64,000 bases of DNA from Bacillota bacterium (lineage in GTDB: Bacteria; Bacillota; SHA-98; Ch115; JABLXJ01), in the NCBI GenBank assembly GCA_013178125.1, contig JABLXJ010000009.1, forward strand, positions 90,123 to 154,122, read 5' to 3'. The notes beneath the pieces were generated by a model. That model ran no database searches. It was not told the origin of the DNA and saw only the letters and a program-made list of their open reading frames with translations. The translations under genes were made by a program, and so were the position numbers. Of this stretch, positions 42,278-52,317 are shown piece by piece; position 1 is the first letter of the stretch, and each line of letters starts with the position of its first letter.

Positions 42278-45200
42278 CTAACCGCTAGCGACCCGCCTCT
42301 CCCCGATACCCGAGCCTGAAAGCATTCCATCTATAAACTTTACAAGGTCGAGGTCTGCCATCCCCCCAACCTTCACCTTGAGCACCGGCGAGCGTCCGAA
42401 GCTCACCGTGACCCTTCCCCGGTTGGGGCGGACCACATTATTCATGAGAACCTCGCCGGAGATAGGGATGCCTGCATCGAACCTTATAGATACAACATCC
42501 CGTTCCCTTATAATGGAGGCAACGCCCATCTCACGCGCGATGATCTTCACTCTCGCGATTCCCAGCAGACATTGAACAGGGATGGGAGGTTTGCCGAACC
42601 TGTCACACACCTCCGCCTCGAGTTCATCTACATCATCGAGGCTCTCGAGGCGACTGATCTTCTTGTAGATCTCGATCTTCTGCTTCGAATCCGGGATATA
42701 GTCATCGCTGATAAATGCGCTGATCCCCAGCTCTATAGAAACCTCCGGGGCGCTCTCCCGTAAGCTTACGCCCTCTCCCTTCAATTCGCTGATAGACTCC
42801 CTGAGCATCCGCGCATATAGCTCAAAACCGACCGAGGCTATGTGCCCGTGTTGCTCGGGGCCCAGAATGTTCCCTGCCCCGCGGATCTCGAGATCGCGCA
42901 TGGCTATCTTAAATCCCGACCCCAGGTCAGTGAACTCCTTTATCGCCTGGAGCCTCTTCTCAGCGACCTCAGACAGGACTTTCTCCTTGCGGTACATAAA
43001 ATAGGCATAGGCAACGCGGTTGCTCCTCCCGACGCGCCCCCTCAGCTGGTAGAGCTGCGCAAGTCCCATGTGATCCGCGTCCAAGACTACCAGGGTGTTG
43101 ACATTGGGGATATCCAGGCCGTTTTCAATAATCGTGGTGCATACGAGCACATCATATTCCCTATCGAGGAACTGCAACATGACGCGCTCGAGGTGCTCGT
43201 CATACATCTGGCCGTGCGCGACGCCAATCCTGGCCTCTGGGACAAGCTCCGATAGGTGTCTAACAACGTTATCAATTGATTGGACCCTGTTGCACACAAA
43301 ATAGACCTGCCCGCCGCGATCCATTTCCCTCAAGATGGCCTCGCGGATCAGGCTCTCATCATGCTCCACCACGTAGGTCTTCACAGGGAACCTATCCTCG
43401 GGAGGCGTGTTGATTACGCTCATATCGCGGATGCCCACGAGGGCCATATGCAGGGTCCTGGGAATGGGCGTCGCCGTGAGCGTGAGCACGTCGACAGAGT
43501 GGCGCAGCTCCTTGAGCCTTTCCTTATGGAGCACGCCAAATCTCTGCTCCTCATCAACCACGAGAAGGCCCAGGTCCTTGAATTTAACGTCTGGCTGCAG
43601 GAGCCTGTGGGTCCCGATTACAATATCCATCTCGCCCTTGCGCAGCTTCCTCAGGATTTCCTTTTGTTCCTTATTAGACTGAAAGCGGCTCAGGACAGCT
43701 ATATTGACTGGAAACCCCTGGAACCTGTCGGTGAACGTGGTAAAGTGCTGCTGTGCGAGGATGGTTGTGGGCACCAGCATGGCAACCTGCTTGCTATCCA
43801 TAACAGCCTTGAAAGCCGCCCGCAGGGCAACCTCGGTCTTGCCATAGCCCACATCCCCGCACAGCAGACGGTCCATCGGCCGTTGCTTCTCCATGTCCCG
43901 CTTGACTTCCTGGATGGCGCGCCACTGGTCGGGCGTCTCTTCATAGGGGAACGCGTCCTCAAACTCCTTCTGCCATACTGTATCGGGTGAAAAGGCGTGA
44001 CCCTGTATCGTCTCCCTGGCAGCATAAAGCTCGAGAAGGCCCTTCGCTATATCACGGACGGATTCCTTCACGCGGTTCCTGACCTTTGCCCACTCGGTGC
44101 CCCCCAGCTTGTAGAGCTTCGGGGGGGAATCCTCAATTCCAATGTACTTCTGCAGGAGCTCCACCTGGTCCGTGGGGACATATAGCCTGTCCTCGCCGGC
44201 ATATTTCACCACGAGGTAATCCCGCTTGGCGCCGGCCACCTCGAGGGTCTCAACTCCCAGGTATTTGCCGATCCCATGATTCACGTGTACCACATAATCC
44301 CCGGGGTCCAGGTCAAGATATGAGGCTATGCGCGCGCCCCTTTCAACAGGGGCCAGTCGCGCCCTCTGCTTCGAATTCCCGTAGATTTCATTGTCCGTTA
44401 ATACCATTAACCTGAGCGATGGAAACTCAAAGCCACTCTCGAGGTGCCCTACAGTCACGACTATGTTGCCCGGCCTCAGTTCCTGGCCGATATTCTTAAC
44501 AAAGATAGCGCCGATCTCCTCTTCCCTGAGCGTCTCGACCAGCCTTGCGGCACGCTCTTCTGTGGAGACTACCATGGCCACCCGGTATCTCTTCCGCTTC
44601 CAGTTCTTAACGTCCTTCGCCAGTAAATCAAATTTCCCGTGAAACACCTCAGCAGGTTTCCCCGAAAACGTATGCACGCGCTCTTTTCGCTGGAGGTCCA
44701 AGCCCTTAGACATCAATATGAACCATATAGACTGTCGCCTGGACAGCCCGTCAAAAACCTCATCGGGTTGAGCGAAGATAGAAACCTGCTCCGGGAGAAG
44801 CTGGCCCTTTTCCAGAAGCGATATATAATCCTCATGAAGCTCCCTCGTGAATCCGATCAGGGCTTCCTTCAGCCGGGCGGGCTCATCGAGGATAACCACC
44901 GGATTGGTCGCGTAGTCCAGCAGCGACTGCATGTCAGGATAGAAGTAAGGGAGATATTGCTCGTCCGAATCAAAATAAACCCCTTCCTTGAGTTTCTCCA
45001 GGTGCTCGGCGAGTCTCTCCAGGCGCCCGGCAGCATTCCCCTTCCCTGGAACTGCCTTCCCTAAACCGGGACTTCCTACCTCGCTCTCAAGCGCCCGGAG
45101 CCCGGCAGCTCTAATCTCATCCCTCATTACAAATTCCCTGCAGGGAATGATGGTGACGGACTGGAGCGAGCGAATAGATCGCTGGGTTTCCCCATTGAAC

Positions 45201-45829
45201 TCCCTGATTGAATCAACTTCATCATCGAAAAATTCTATGCGAACCGGGTGCTCGCTGGCCAGGGGGTAAATATCCACGATACCGCCCCTGATGGAGAATC
45301 CCCCTCTATCCTCCACCTTTTCCATGCGCTGGTATCCCATGAAAACGAGGTCTGCGGCCAGGTCCTGGAGGTCGATGAGGTCATGGATGCTGATGGTTCG
45401 GATGAGACCCCTGAATACATCCGCGGGGATTAGCTTCCGCGCCAGTGACTTGACCGGGACAACCACCATAAGCTTGCGGTCACCACGAAGAAGCGCCTCC
45501 TCGACCTGGAGACGCGCGCTGGTTATGCTTACACCCTCCCTCGTATCCTCATTGGGGAGGACCTCGCGGGGCGGGAAAAATAATAACTCATCCGGCGAGA
45601 GAAAGGTCTTGAGGTCAGAGAAAAGCCTCTCAGCCTGTTGCGTGCTGTAACTCACGATGATGAACGGCCTGGACGACGGCGCGTTCAAGTAGAGGCCCGC
45701 CAGGAAGTAACTTTTCTGAGAAGATGATAGCCCGTATACCAGCTGCTCCTGCTGCCCGTGCGCGATGCCGTCCAGCACCGCCTCAAATTCGTTTGACTCC
45801 GTGATGGCTTCAAGCAGGCCGTTATGCAT
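42278..45829 (-). CDS. mfd: Transcription-repair coupling factor Mfd
   Basis: About 1183 residues from ATG at 45829 (GAGGGAATCAG upstream); 23 further in-frame codons reach 45898 without a site. Order: UvrB-like domains 1-2 (MGYQRMEKVEDRGGFSIRGG), RNA-polymerase-interaction domain (GDYVVHVNHGIGKYLGVETL), then translocase motifs (LLCGDVGYGKTEVALRAAFK, DEEQRFGV, GRVGRSNRVAYAYF) and the regulatory C-terminal domain. It displaces stalled RNA polymerase and recruits UvrA. A short insert (PGLGKAVPGKGNAAG) lies near residue 270. Confidence 0.97.
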   Translation of the reverse strand: MHNGLLEAITESNEFEAVLDGIAHGQQEQLVYGLSSSQKSYFLAGLYLNAPSSRPFIIVSYSTQQAERLFSDLKTFLSPDELLFFPPREVLPNEDTREGVSITSARLQVEEALLRGDRKLMVVVPVKSLARKLIPADVFRGLIRTISIHDLIDLQDLAADLVFMGYQRMEKVEDRGGFSIRGGIVDIYPLASEHPVRIEFFDDEVDSIREFNGETQRSIRSLQSVTIIPCREFVMRDEIRAAGLRALESEVGSPGLGKAVPGKGNAAGRLERLAEHLEKLKEGVYFDSDEQYLPYFYPDMQSLLDYATNPVVILDEPARLKEALIGFTRELHEDYISLLEKGQLLPEQVSIFAQPDEVFDGLSRRQSIWFILMSKGLDLQRKERVHTFSGKPAEVFHGKFDLLAKDVKNWKRKRYRVAMVVSTEERAARLVETLREEEIGAIFVKNIGQELRPGNIVVTVGHLESGFEFPSLRLMVLTDNEIYGNSKQRARLAPVERGARIASYLDLDPGDYVVHVNHGIGKYLGVETLEVAGAKRDYLVVKYAGEDRLYVPTDQVELLQKYIGIEDSPPKLYKLGGTEWAKVRNRVKESVRDIAKGLLELYAARETIQGHAFSPDTVWQKEFEDAFPYEETPDQWRAIQEVKRDMEKQRPMDRLLCGDVGYGKTEVALRAAFKAVMDSKQVAMLVPTTILAQQHFTTFTDRFQGFPVNIAVLSRFQSNKEQKEILRKLRKGEMDIVIGTHRLLQPDVKFKDLGLLVVDEEQRFGVLHKERLKELRHSVDVLTLTATPIPRTLHMALVGIRDMSVINTPPEDRFPVKTYVVEHDESLIREAILREMDRGGQVYFVCNRVQSIDNVVRHLSELVPEARIGVAHGQMYDEHLERVMLQFLDREYDVLVCTTIIENGLDIPNVNTLVVLDADHMGLAQLYQLRGRVGRSNRVAYAYFMYRKEKVLSEVAEKRLQAIKEFTDLGSGFKIAMRDLEIRGAGNILGPEQHGHIASVGFELYARMLRESISELKGEGVSLRESAPEVSIELGISAFISDDYIPDSKQKIEIYKKISRLESLDDVDELEAEVCDRFGKPPIPVQCLLGIARVKIIAREMGVASIIRERDVVSIRFDAGIPISGEVLMNNVVRPNRGRVTVSFGRSPVLKVKVGGMADLDLVKFIDGMLSGSGIGERRVASG

Positions 45830-46313
45830 CTGATTCCCTCTTTCACATTTCACATGGTTTTCCTTCACTTGATCTTCTTTCGCACAATTCATACTCAATG
45901 TATAAATCTATACTCCATATCAAGATATCTGTATTTGATATTTAACTTGATTTGACTTGGGTTGTCTCTGTTGAATCGTCCTTGAAATATTGGATCGCTT
46001 TCGAGACTCGGATCTATTGCGCGCCAAAGATCGGCTTCATATACATACACCTCGAGATTCAAGACACGCCCTTAGGCTTAGGTACACGCAAAAAGACACG
46101 TAGAACCCCCATCAAGGGAACCTGATCCTAAGGGGGGGTCCGCTCGTGCAAATCAATAAGAGCACAAGTCAACAAAGGCGCGTCGCGGCCACACTACGAC
46201 GACATCAGACTAAGGAACCATGACAGGCACCCTGGATGCCCGGATACCTTAAAATACCGTAGAATATATAACAAACAAGCATCCTATTAGCACCTCTATA
46301 CCTCAAGGCAACG
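45830..46313. other. Gap between the fin-like gene and mfd
   Basis: No gene. It is AT-rich near mfd (45899-45960), holds a possible structured element at 46069-46134 (separate entry) and otherwise nothing I recognise. Promoter of mfd not identified. Confidence 0.4.
46069..46134. other. Possible structured RNA element
   Basis: CCCTTAGG (46069-46076) and CCTAAGGG (46127-46134) enclose smaller inverted repeats: ACACG/CGTGT around a T5/A5 loop (46084-46101) and ATCAAGGGAACCTGAT (46111-46126). This nested folding fits an RNA domain on either strand, but matches no family I know. Confidence 0.35.
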
Positions 46314-46571
46314 TCAATGCAGCCTCGGCTCGCCTATGAAACCTGCACCCGAATCTGCATCCAGATTTATACTGGCAAAGCAATCGTCACATAGCGAACT
46401 TATAAAAACCCTGCCCTGCCTGTGCTTCAAGTCAATTATATCTTCGCAGCCTTCCTGCGTCAAGTCTCCGGCACCGCCGCCACCGCCCGCTATTCCGGGG
46501 TTTACTTCGTCCGCGTCAAATTCGGCTATCAAATCCCCGCAGCAGTCACATATGTAACAGACTTTTACCAT
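46314..46571 (-). CDS. fin: Fin-like anti-sigma-F factor
   Basis: 85 residues. Cysteine pairs CYICDCC near residues 5-11 and LCDDC near 60-64 form the zinc site of Fin (YabK). EDIIDLKHRQGRVFISSLCD matches the Fin core. Fin binds sigma-F and helps the switch to sigma-G. Position between pth and mfd is the Bacillus one. A glycine run (IAGGGGGAG) interrupts the loop before LTQEGCEDII, and the C-terminus is longer than usual. GTG/ATG start at 46571. Confidence 0.8.
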   Translation of the reverse strand: MVKVCYICDCCGDLIAEFDADEVNPGIAGGGGGAGDLTQEGCEDIIDLKHRQGRVFISSLCDDCFASINLDADSGAGFIGEPRLH

Positions 46572-46591
46572 TCAGGTCTTCACCCCCTATC

Positions 46592-46987
46592 TCAGCTTCT
46601 CACGAGGAACTTCAACACAAGCAGATTCCAGGTAAGGTGCGCAAGGGAGGCCGCACCAATGCCCCCAAGGATGTTGCCGCCGCCAGCGATGACTTCGAGC
46701 GTGATCGCGCCAAAGAGGAGATGCCCTGCAGCGCTTATGATGCCGGCGCCTATACCCGTCCTGGAGCCTGTAACCAGGTCAAAGAACCCCTCAACTGCCC
46801 CGAAGATGGCATGGACGGCAACTATGGACATAGGCCCCGCAAGCAGGATTGCGAGAAGGGTCTTGGCCCCTTCCTCTATAAACGGCGAAATCGCGACTGT
46901 AAAAGCCGGTCGGGCCTTCTGGAGCATATATCTGTTCAGGATGAAGACTGTGCCGGCCGCAAGCAAGGCAGCAAGAAGACTCCTCAT
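46592..46987 (-). CDS. PrsW-like intramembrane protease-like protein
   Basis: The conserved part (131 residues from ATG 46987) has four or five membrane segments and PrsW-type motifs: FIEEGAKTLLAIL (EE...K), HAIFGAVEGFFDL, GHLLFGAIT, and HLTWNLLVL. The E, H and H-x2-W-N residues form the glutamic-type active site of that superfamily. The frame is open upstream to 47302, but that part is cysteine- and serine-rich, not conserved-looking, and no start has a good site. It lies between pth and the fin-like gene, where Bacillus has nothing; it may process a sporulation or anti-sigma factor (inference). Confidence 0.65.
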   Translation of the reverse strand: MRSLLAALLAAGTVFILNRYMLQKARPAFTVAISPFIEEGAKTLLAILLAGPMSIVAVHAIFGAVEGFFDLVTGSRTGIGAGIISAAGHLLFGAITLEVIAGGGNILGGIGAASLAHLTWNLLVLKFLVRS

Positions 46988-47433
46988 CGCGCAACTTCTT
47001 GATTCATCCCTATCTGCTTCCCTTGATTCATCTTCAAACCATCTGCTTTCTGAACTTGATATTGGTAGAGTTGGCACAAGAACCCGCCGGACTTCTTCAG
47101 AAGCATAGAAAGTATGGGCGGGGCGAATCGAGAGGTATTTTGCCACGCAACCGGGCATGATATTCGTCGGGTACATAATTACACTGTAACCGCAGGGACT
47201 ATAGTCACAAGGGGAATTACAGGGGGATTGCTTGCGAAAAAGGATGCAATACAACAAAAATAAAAGGACACAAAAAAGGGAAAAGGACACAAAAAAGGGC
47301 ATAATAAAGAGGCGCCGTTATGACGGCGCCTCTCTTCATCTTCATTTAGCTCATTTCATTTAGTTCATTTAGCTTCGAGTCAAAGAGCTTCGTCGAAGAG
47401 CCCCCTCATCAAGGCACGTCAAGGAGCTTAACG
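46988..47433. other. Gap between pth and the PrsW-like gene
   Basis: Holds the pth terminator. Left of it (46988-47290) the minus strand is open to translation into the PrsW-like frame; tandem 'aaaaggacacaaaaaaggg' (47265-47299) and 'catttagctcatttcatttagttc' (47341-47375) repeats are present. Confidence 0.5.
47291..47333 (-). terminator. Terminator downstream of pth
   Basis: Perfect stem AGAGGCGCCGT (47308-47318) / ACGGCGCCTCT (47323-47333) with a 4-nt loop; on the minus strand TTATTATGCCC and six T follow. Lies about 100 bp after the pth stop. Confidence 0.85.
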
Positions 47434-47997
47434 TCAAATCCCGTTGAATTCATTCATGGCATCAGCGACCCCGCGAGTTACAATCACCTTTACAGCTTCC
47501 GCAGCTCTCTGGATCGCCCCGGTCACCACCTCGAGCTCCTCCTTCGTAAACCAGCCCAACACGTATTCAGCCGGGTCCTGCGACGGGGCGGGGCGGCCGA
47601 TGCCAATCCTGACGCGCGGGAACCGGTCCGCGCCCAGCCCCTCGATTATAGACTTCATCCCATTATGCCCGCCGCTGGACCCCCCGGGGCGGACCCTGAT
47701 CCGCCCCGGGGCGAGATCCATATCATCGTGGATGACAACCAGGTCGCAGGCACCGAGGCCGTGTCCGTCCAGAAGCGCCCTGACAGCCACCCCGCTCCTA
47801 TTCATATAAGTCAAGGGCTTGGCGAGGATGAGCGTCTCGCCCGCAAGAAGCCCTGAACCCACAAGGGCATAGTACCGCCTTTCCGTAAAGGCAATGCCGA
47901 GGTCGCGGCCAATAGCGTCGGCGACCATGAAGCCGACGTTATGCCGCGAACCCTCGTATGAGCTCCCGGGATTCCCAAGACCGACAATGAGTTTCAC
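47434..47997 (-). CDS. pth: Peptidyl-tRNA hydrolase
   Basis: 187 residues; releases peptides from prematurely dropped peptidyl-tRNA. IVGLGNPGSSYEGSRHNVGF holds catalytic H19 and N20-region residues; KPLTYMNRSG and HDDMDLAPGRIRVRPGGSSG are typical. The GTG start at 47997 overlaps the ctc stop (GTGA), so translation is coupled. Same position as spoVC/pth of Bacillus. Confidence 0.96.
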   Translation of the reverse strand: MKLIVGLGNPGSSYEGSRHNVGFMVADAIGRDLGIAFTERRYYALVGSGLLAGETLILAKPLTYMNRSGVAVRALLDGHGLGACDLVVIHDDMDLAPGRIRVRPGGSSGGHNGMKSIIEGLGADRFPRVRIGIGRPAPSQDPAEYVLGWFTKEELEVVTGAIQRAAEAVKVIVTRGVADAMNEFNGI

Positions 47998-48674
47998 TCA
48001 GCGACCTTCTCCTTGGCCTCACCACCGCCAACCTCAGCGCCGGCGCCAGCCTCGGCCCCTTCGGCCCCCGGCTTCGGCGCCTCAACCTCGGCCCGGCTCG
48101 GCAGGATAACCGAGACGACAATCTCCTCGGGCGGGGTCAAGACCTTCACCTCTCCAGGGAGCTTGAGATCGCCCACATGGATTGACTCGCCGACTGTGAG
48201 GCCTGATACGTCAATCTCCACCTTCTCGGGAATGGCCGTCGGGAGCGCATGGATTTCGAGCTCCCAGAGAACGTGCTCGAGGATGCCACCATCGCTCTTC
48301 CGGTTCTCCTCACCCACCAGGACCACGGGCACAGTCATCGTGATGGCCTCTGTGAGAGACACCTCCTGGAAATCCACGTGAGTTATATTGCCCTTTATGG
48401 CATCGCGCTGCGAATCCTTGATTATGACCGTCTTATCGACTGTCTTATCCGGGGCCCCGTTAGCCCCAGCACCCTCAAGAGCAAGCTTTATAATCTTACC
48501 GCTCGCGCCCTCGCGCAGCAGCTTCGCCAGTTCCTTGACGTCTACGCTCACCGGCGTGACAGGCTTGCCCTTGCCGTAGACTATACCAGGGATCTTCCCG
48601 CTCATTCTCAGCCGCCTTACGGGACCTTTCCCCAGATCATTCCTGATTTCCGCCTTAAGCACCGCTTCCTTCAA
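47994..48674 (-). CDS. ctc: Ribosomal protein bL25, Ctc type
   Basis: 226 residues: N-terminal 5S-rRNA-binding L25 domain (AEIRNDLGKGPVRRLRMSGK, IPGIVYGKG) and the C-terminal TL5-type beta domain (VPVVLVGEENRKSDGGILEH). A short insertion GAGANGAPDKTVDKT interrupts the L25 domain and the acidic Ala/Gly-rich tail is long. TTG start at 48674. In operon with pth. Confidence 0.94.
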   Translation of the reverse strand: MKEAVLKAEIRNDLGKGPVRRLRMSGKIPGIVYGKGKPVTPVSVDVKELAKLLREGASGKIIKLALEGAGANGAPDKTVDKTVIIKDSQRDAIKGNITHVDFQEVSLTEAITMTVPVVLVGEENRKSDGGILEHVLWELEIHALPTAIPEKVEIDVSGLTVGESIHVGDLKLPGEVKVLTPPEEIVVSVILPSRAEVEAPKPGAEGAEAGAGAEVGGGEAKEKVAE

Positions 48675-49044
48675 ACTCCATCCACTCCCTTTTACTTATA
48701 CCTCAATACCTCAATACCCCAGCACCTCGATACCTCAGCACCTCAAGCCTCGATACCCCGACAATACCTCAATCCCTCAATATCCGTCAATACGCCGCTA
48801 CACCAGGCCTCATAACGATATGGAGTCCTCCAACCCTGACCCTCGCGGGGCTCCAGGTGGGTGCAAGTACCGGTTCTGCGAATACCGTCCCTATACGAAA
48901 CCGTCCTTAATAAAAGTATATCACGCTGTGCCCAAAACTTGAAGGGACAAACGGACGAGACGGATAACCCCGGGGGACCTCGGGGAACCTGTCCCATCGC
49001 GTGCCATCCCCAGCCAGCACCGCCAATCAAAACCGCTAATCAGA
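48675..49044. repeat. 8-bp degenerate tandem repeat between prs and ctc
   Basis: From 48699 to about 48785 the sequence iterates 'tacctcaa' with variants (taccccag, cacctcga, cacctcaa). The remainder (48790-49044) has no gene or known motif. Confidence 0.75.
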
Positions 49045-49989
49045 CTAGTCAAAAAGGATGCTTACAGAAAGCTCGCCATAGATCCTCTTTATGGCCTCAC
49101 TGAGGAGGGGAGCCACTGACAGCACCTTTATCTTATCGCATTTGACGTCGGGCTTCAGGGGTATCGTATTCGTCACAACCGTCTCCTTGATAACGGAATC
49201 CCGTATCCGCTCCTCTGCGTGCCCCGACAGCACAGCGTGCGTGCAACATGCATACACCTCGGTCGCTCCTGCCTCATCGAGAACCCTGGCCACCTCAACA
49301 AGCGTCCCGGCTGTATCGATTATGTCGTCCACGATCAGCGCGGGTTTCCCCTTGACGTCGCCTATTATATGCATAACCTCCGCCACGTTGGCCTCAGGCC
49401 GCCTCTTGTCGACTATAGCCAGGCCTGCATGCAATCGCTCAGCCATAGCCCTCGCCCGCGCCACTCCGCCGACATCCGGGGATACTACAACACCCCGGAA
49501 GCCCTTTTCTTTATAATATCCCGCAAGAATGGGCATGGCGAGCAACGGGTCCACGGGGATATCGAAGAATCCCTGAATCTGCCCGGCGTGCAGGTCCACG
49601 GTCACCATCCTGTTCGCGCCCGCGGTAACGATGAGGTTCGCGACAAGCTTGGCTGTGATCGGGTCCCGCGGCGCGGCCTTGCGATCCTGCCTCGCATAGC
49701 CGTAATATGGTATAACCGCCGTTATAGTCTTGGCGGATGCCCTGCGGAGAGCATCCATGATTATCAAGAGCTCCATTAGGTTATCATTTACGGGGTTACA
49801 TGTAGGTTGAATAACGAATACGTCGGCACCGCGCACGCTCTCCTCGATGCGGACGCGCGTCTCCCCATCCTTGAATCTATCAACCTTCATCAAGCCGAGC
49901 CTGATTCCGAGGTGGTCAACAATCTCCTGCGCAAGCTGTGGATTCGCTGTCCCTGCGAAAACCTTTATCTTTCTACAAGGCGAACGCAC
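49045..49989 (-). CDS. prs: Ribose-phosphate pyrophosphokinase
   Basis: 314 residues; makes PRPP from ribose 5-phosphate and ATP. Visible motifs: [16 protein letters not shown] (divalent-cation site), [18 protein letters not shown], and the PRPP loop [15 protein letters not shown] start at 49989 with GAGAGGGGGATCTCCG upstream. Lies 128 bp after glmU, as in Bacillus. Confidence 0.97.
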   Translation of the reverse strand: MRSPCRKIKVFAGTANPQLAQEIVDHLGIRLGLMKVDRFKDGETRVRIEESVRGADVFVIQPTCNPVNDNLMELLIIMDALRRASAKTITAVIPYYGYARQDRKAAPRDPITAKLVANLIVTAGANRMVTVDLHAGQIQGFFDIPVDPLLAMPILAGYYKEKGFRGVVVSPDVGGVARARAMAERLHAGLAIVDKRRPEANVAEVMHIIGDVKGKPALIVDDIIDTAGTLVEVARVLDEAGATEVYACCTHAVLSGHAEERIRDSVIKETVVTNTIPLKPDVKCDKIKVLSVAPLLSEAIKRIYGELSVSILFD

Positions 49990-50185
49990 CGGAGATCCCC
50001 CTCTCTGCCTCGCTTTTTTTTATTCTCTTCTCGTCTCTATTCCCCTTATCCCCCTCTATCTCGCTCCCCTTATTCCGCTCCTTGCTCCTCTTTTTGTCCT
50101 TCTTTCTATTCTTCTTTCTATTCTTCTTTCTGTTCCTCTTTTTGTTTCCCCTGTTTTTGTTCTTCCTGTTTTTGTTCTTCGGTTT
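49990..50185. repeat. Polypyrimidine/polypurine tract at the glmU end
   Basis: The plus strand is almost all C/T for about 160 bp, iterating variants of 'ttctttctattc' and 'ctgtttttgttcttc'. It spans the glmU-prs gap and encodes the Glu/Gln/Lys-rich tail of GlmU on the minus strand. Confidence 0.8.
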
Positions 50186-51716
50186 GCCGTCTCCTAGCAA
50201 CCCAGTTTTCGATATTTCGCTGGTGGCCACGGGCTATGCCCAGGGCGCCTTCAGGCACATCCATGGTGATCGTGGAGCCGGCGGCCACGTAGGCCCCTTT
50301 ATGTATGTTAACCGGCGCGACAAGATTTGTGTTGCTCCCGATAAAGACATTATCCCCGATCAGGGTCTTGTGCTTGCGCCTCCCGTCGTAGTTGCACGTT
50401 ATGGTCCCGGCCCCAATGTTCACGCCCTCGCCCAGGGTGGCATCGCCGACGTAGCTCTGGTGCGGGACCTTGCTCCCCTTTCCTATGTAAGACTTCTTTA
50501 TCTCGACGAACGTCCCGACCCTGGCCCCTTCCTCAACTACGGTCTCAGGCCTGATATAGGCAAACGGCCCTACCGATGCGCCCGGACCGATCGAGCTCTG
50601 GTAGATAACGGCGTTTTCGATCTTCGCCCCGCTGCCGACCTTTACATCCCGGAGTCTCACATTCGGCCCGATGACGCAATCCTCGCCGATAGATGTCGCG
50701 CCCTCGATGAAAGACAGGGGGTATATTATGGTGTCCCGGCCTATCGTCACCCCTTCGTCTATAAATGTCGTCCCGGGATCTATCATTGTGACGCCCTCAT
50801 CCATGTGCCTCTGCCTGATACGCTCCCTCAAAATGGCCTCGGCCTCGGCAAGCTGTCTCCGGGAATTGATGCCCTTCACCGTGGAGCTATCCCGGGCGAC
50901 GACCGCGTGAACCTTCCTGCCCATCCCGGCCAGTATCCCGATGGCATCCGTGAGGTAGTATTCCTTCTGAGCATTGCTAGCATCGATGCATTTAAGGCTC
51001 TCAAACAGCGAGGAGGCACGGAAGCAATATATCGAGGTATTCATCTCGCGAATCGCCGCCTCTTCAGGGGAAGCGTCCCTCTCCTCGACTACTTTTGTAA
51101 CATTCCCCTGGTTATCGCGAACGACACGGCCGAAATCTATGGGCTCATCGAATATGGCACTAAGTATGGTGACGTCGGCGCCATTTCGCCGGTGCTCCTC
51201 GACCAGCCGGACGATATCCGGGGTCTCGAGCAACGGCATGTCACCGGCCATCACCAAGACATCGCACGCGCCCATTCCGCTGGCTTCACCCGGGTCTTCG
51301 CTCGCGCTCACGCCCGCGCTTATGCCCGCGCTCGCGTCCCTGCCCTTGCCCTCGCCGCGCAGGCGCATGTAGTCCTCAATCACCTCTCGCGCCTGCATCA
51401 CGGCGTGGGCTGTGCCGAGTTGTTCCTCCTGGTAGACATACTCCACCTCGGATCCGAGCTCGGCCTCGACCGCTTCGCGCCCGTGGCCCACAACGACCAC
51501 AACCTTCGCCGCCCCGGCCTCCCTGGCCACCTTGACGGCGTACCTGATTATGGGCCGGCCGCACAATTTATGCATAACCTTGGGTAGCTTGGATTTCATT
51601 CGCTTCCCCAGGCCCGCAGCGAGTATGACAGCAATCAAATCCAGATTGTCGCATAGATTATCGCGGGAGCCCGAACCCAGGCTCCAATCCAGGCCCCTAT
51701 GAGGCCCCATGTCCAT
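50118..51716 (-). CDS. glmU: Bifunctional GlmU (UDP-GlcNAc pyrophosphorylase / GlcN-1-P acetyltransferase)
   Basis: 532 residues, versus about 455 usually. The pyrophosphorylase motif LAAGLGKRMKSKLPKVMHKL starts near residue 32; the C-terminal left-handed beta helix of hexapeptide repeats includes KTLIGDNVFIGSNTNLVAPV. Three additions explain the length: a ~27-residue N-terminal extension (ATG 51716 has AGGGGGG upstream, but a TTG at 51635 would give the standard N-terminus), an insertion with SAGISAGVSASEDPGEASG near residue 145, and a charged EEQKQEEQKQ tail. Provides UDP-GlcNAc for the cell wall. Confidence 0.95.
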   Translation of the reverse strand: MDMGPHRGLDWSLGSGSRDNLCDNLDLIAVILAAGLGKRMKSKLPKVMHKLCGRPIIRYAVKVAREAGAAKVVVVVGHGREAVEAELGSEVEYVYQEEQLGTAHAVMQAREVIEDYMRLRGEGKGRDASAGISAGVSASEDPGEASGMGACDVLVMAGDMPLLETPDIVRLVEEHRRNGADVTILSAIFDEPIDFGRVVRDNQGNVTKVVEERDASPEEAAIREMNTSIYCFRASSLFESLKCIDASNAQKEYYLTDAIGILAGMGRKVHAVVARDSSTVKGINSRRQLAEAEAILRERIRQRHMDEGVTMIDPGTTFIDEGVTIGRDTIIYPLSFIEGATSIGEDCVIGPNVRLRDVKVGSGAKIENAVIYQSSIGPGASVGPFAYIRPETVVEEGARVGTFVEIKKSYIGKGSKVPHQSYVGDATLGEGVNIGAGTITCNYDGRRKHKTLIGDNVFIGSNTNLVAPVNIHKGAYVAAGSTITMDVPEGALGIARGHQRNIENWVARRRQTEEQKQEEQKQGKQKEEQKEE

Positions 51717-52317
51717 GCAAATACCCCCCTGTGGACTGTTACCATCGTGTTATTACAGCGTGTCACCAGAAGCAGCTATAGCTGCTCAATTGCTGTCTGG
51801 AAAACCCCGGTGGATTTCTGCTTATTGACCTGATTAGGGCGGGCATTGGCCTGGCCAGCACTGACCTGATTAGCACCGACCTGATCAGGAAGAACGCCAA
51901 GAGAATTCAGAAAGAACACCAGGAGAATCAGAAAGAGCAACAAAAAAATATAAGCCTGCTGACACCTATCTTGCTACGGGTAGCATCGGGCACATCGCAG
52001 GCATACCGTAATATGCAAAACATACAAATCCTACACCCCTCGCGGAAACTGCGGAAGCTACCCCCTGGAAACGAGCCTCCTTAGAAAATCGGGGGCTAGC
52101 CGCCAAAATAACCAGAAGCTAACCACCAGGAAGGAATAAACGCTAGCCAATCGTCACCCCGGGACAGCCCCATCCCAGTGCCGGTTGAAAGCAGCTTCCA
52201 ATTCCAATTATATAGCATTCTCGTGACAAAGCAACTACTTCTGCGGACCCTACGGGCCTTCAGGTTGATATGGTCCCCCAGGTTGATGCATAAAAACATC
52301 CCCCAATTCATTCAAAT
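51717..52317. repeat. Gene-free region with short repeats upstream of glmU
   Basis: Three copies of 'tgacctgattag' (51825-51892), then a purine-rich stretch (agaacgcc/agaacacc variants, 51890-51950) and variants of 'agaagctaacc' and 'cgctagcc' (52040-52160). A 71-codon minus-strand frame (52096-52311) has no ribosome binding site or recognisable features. No known RNA seen. Confidence 0.5.

Noticed and set aside
49938..51587. 549-codon plus-strand frame opposite glmU
   Set aside because: Antisense shadow; the minus strand encodes an unmistakable GlmU.
52096..52311. 71-codon minus-strand frame after the L,D-transpeptidase
   Set aside because: No start signal, no similarity, and sequence dominated by short degenerate repeats.
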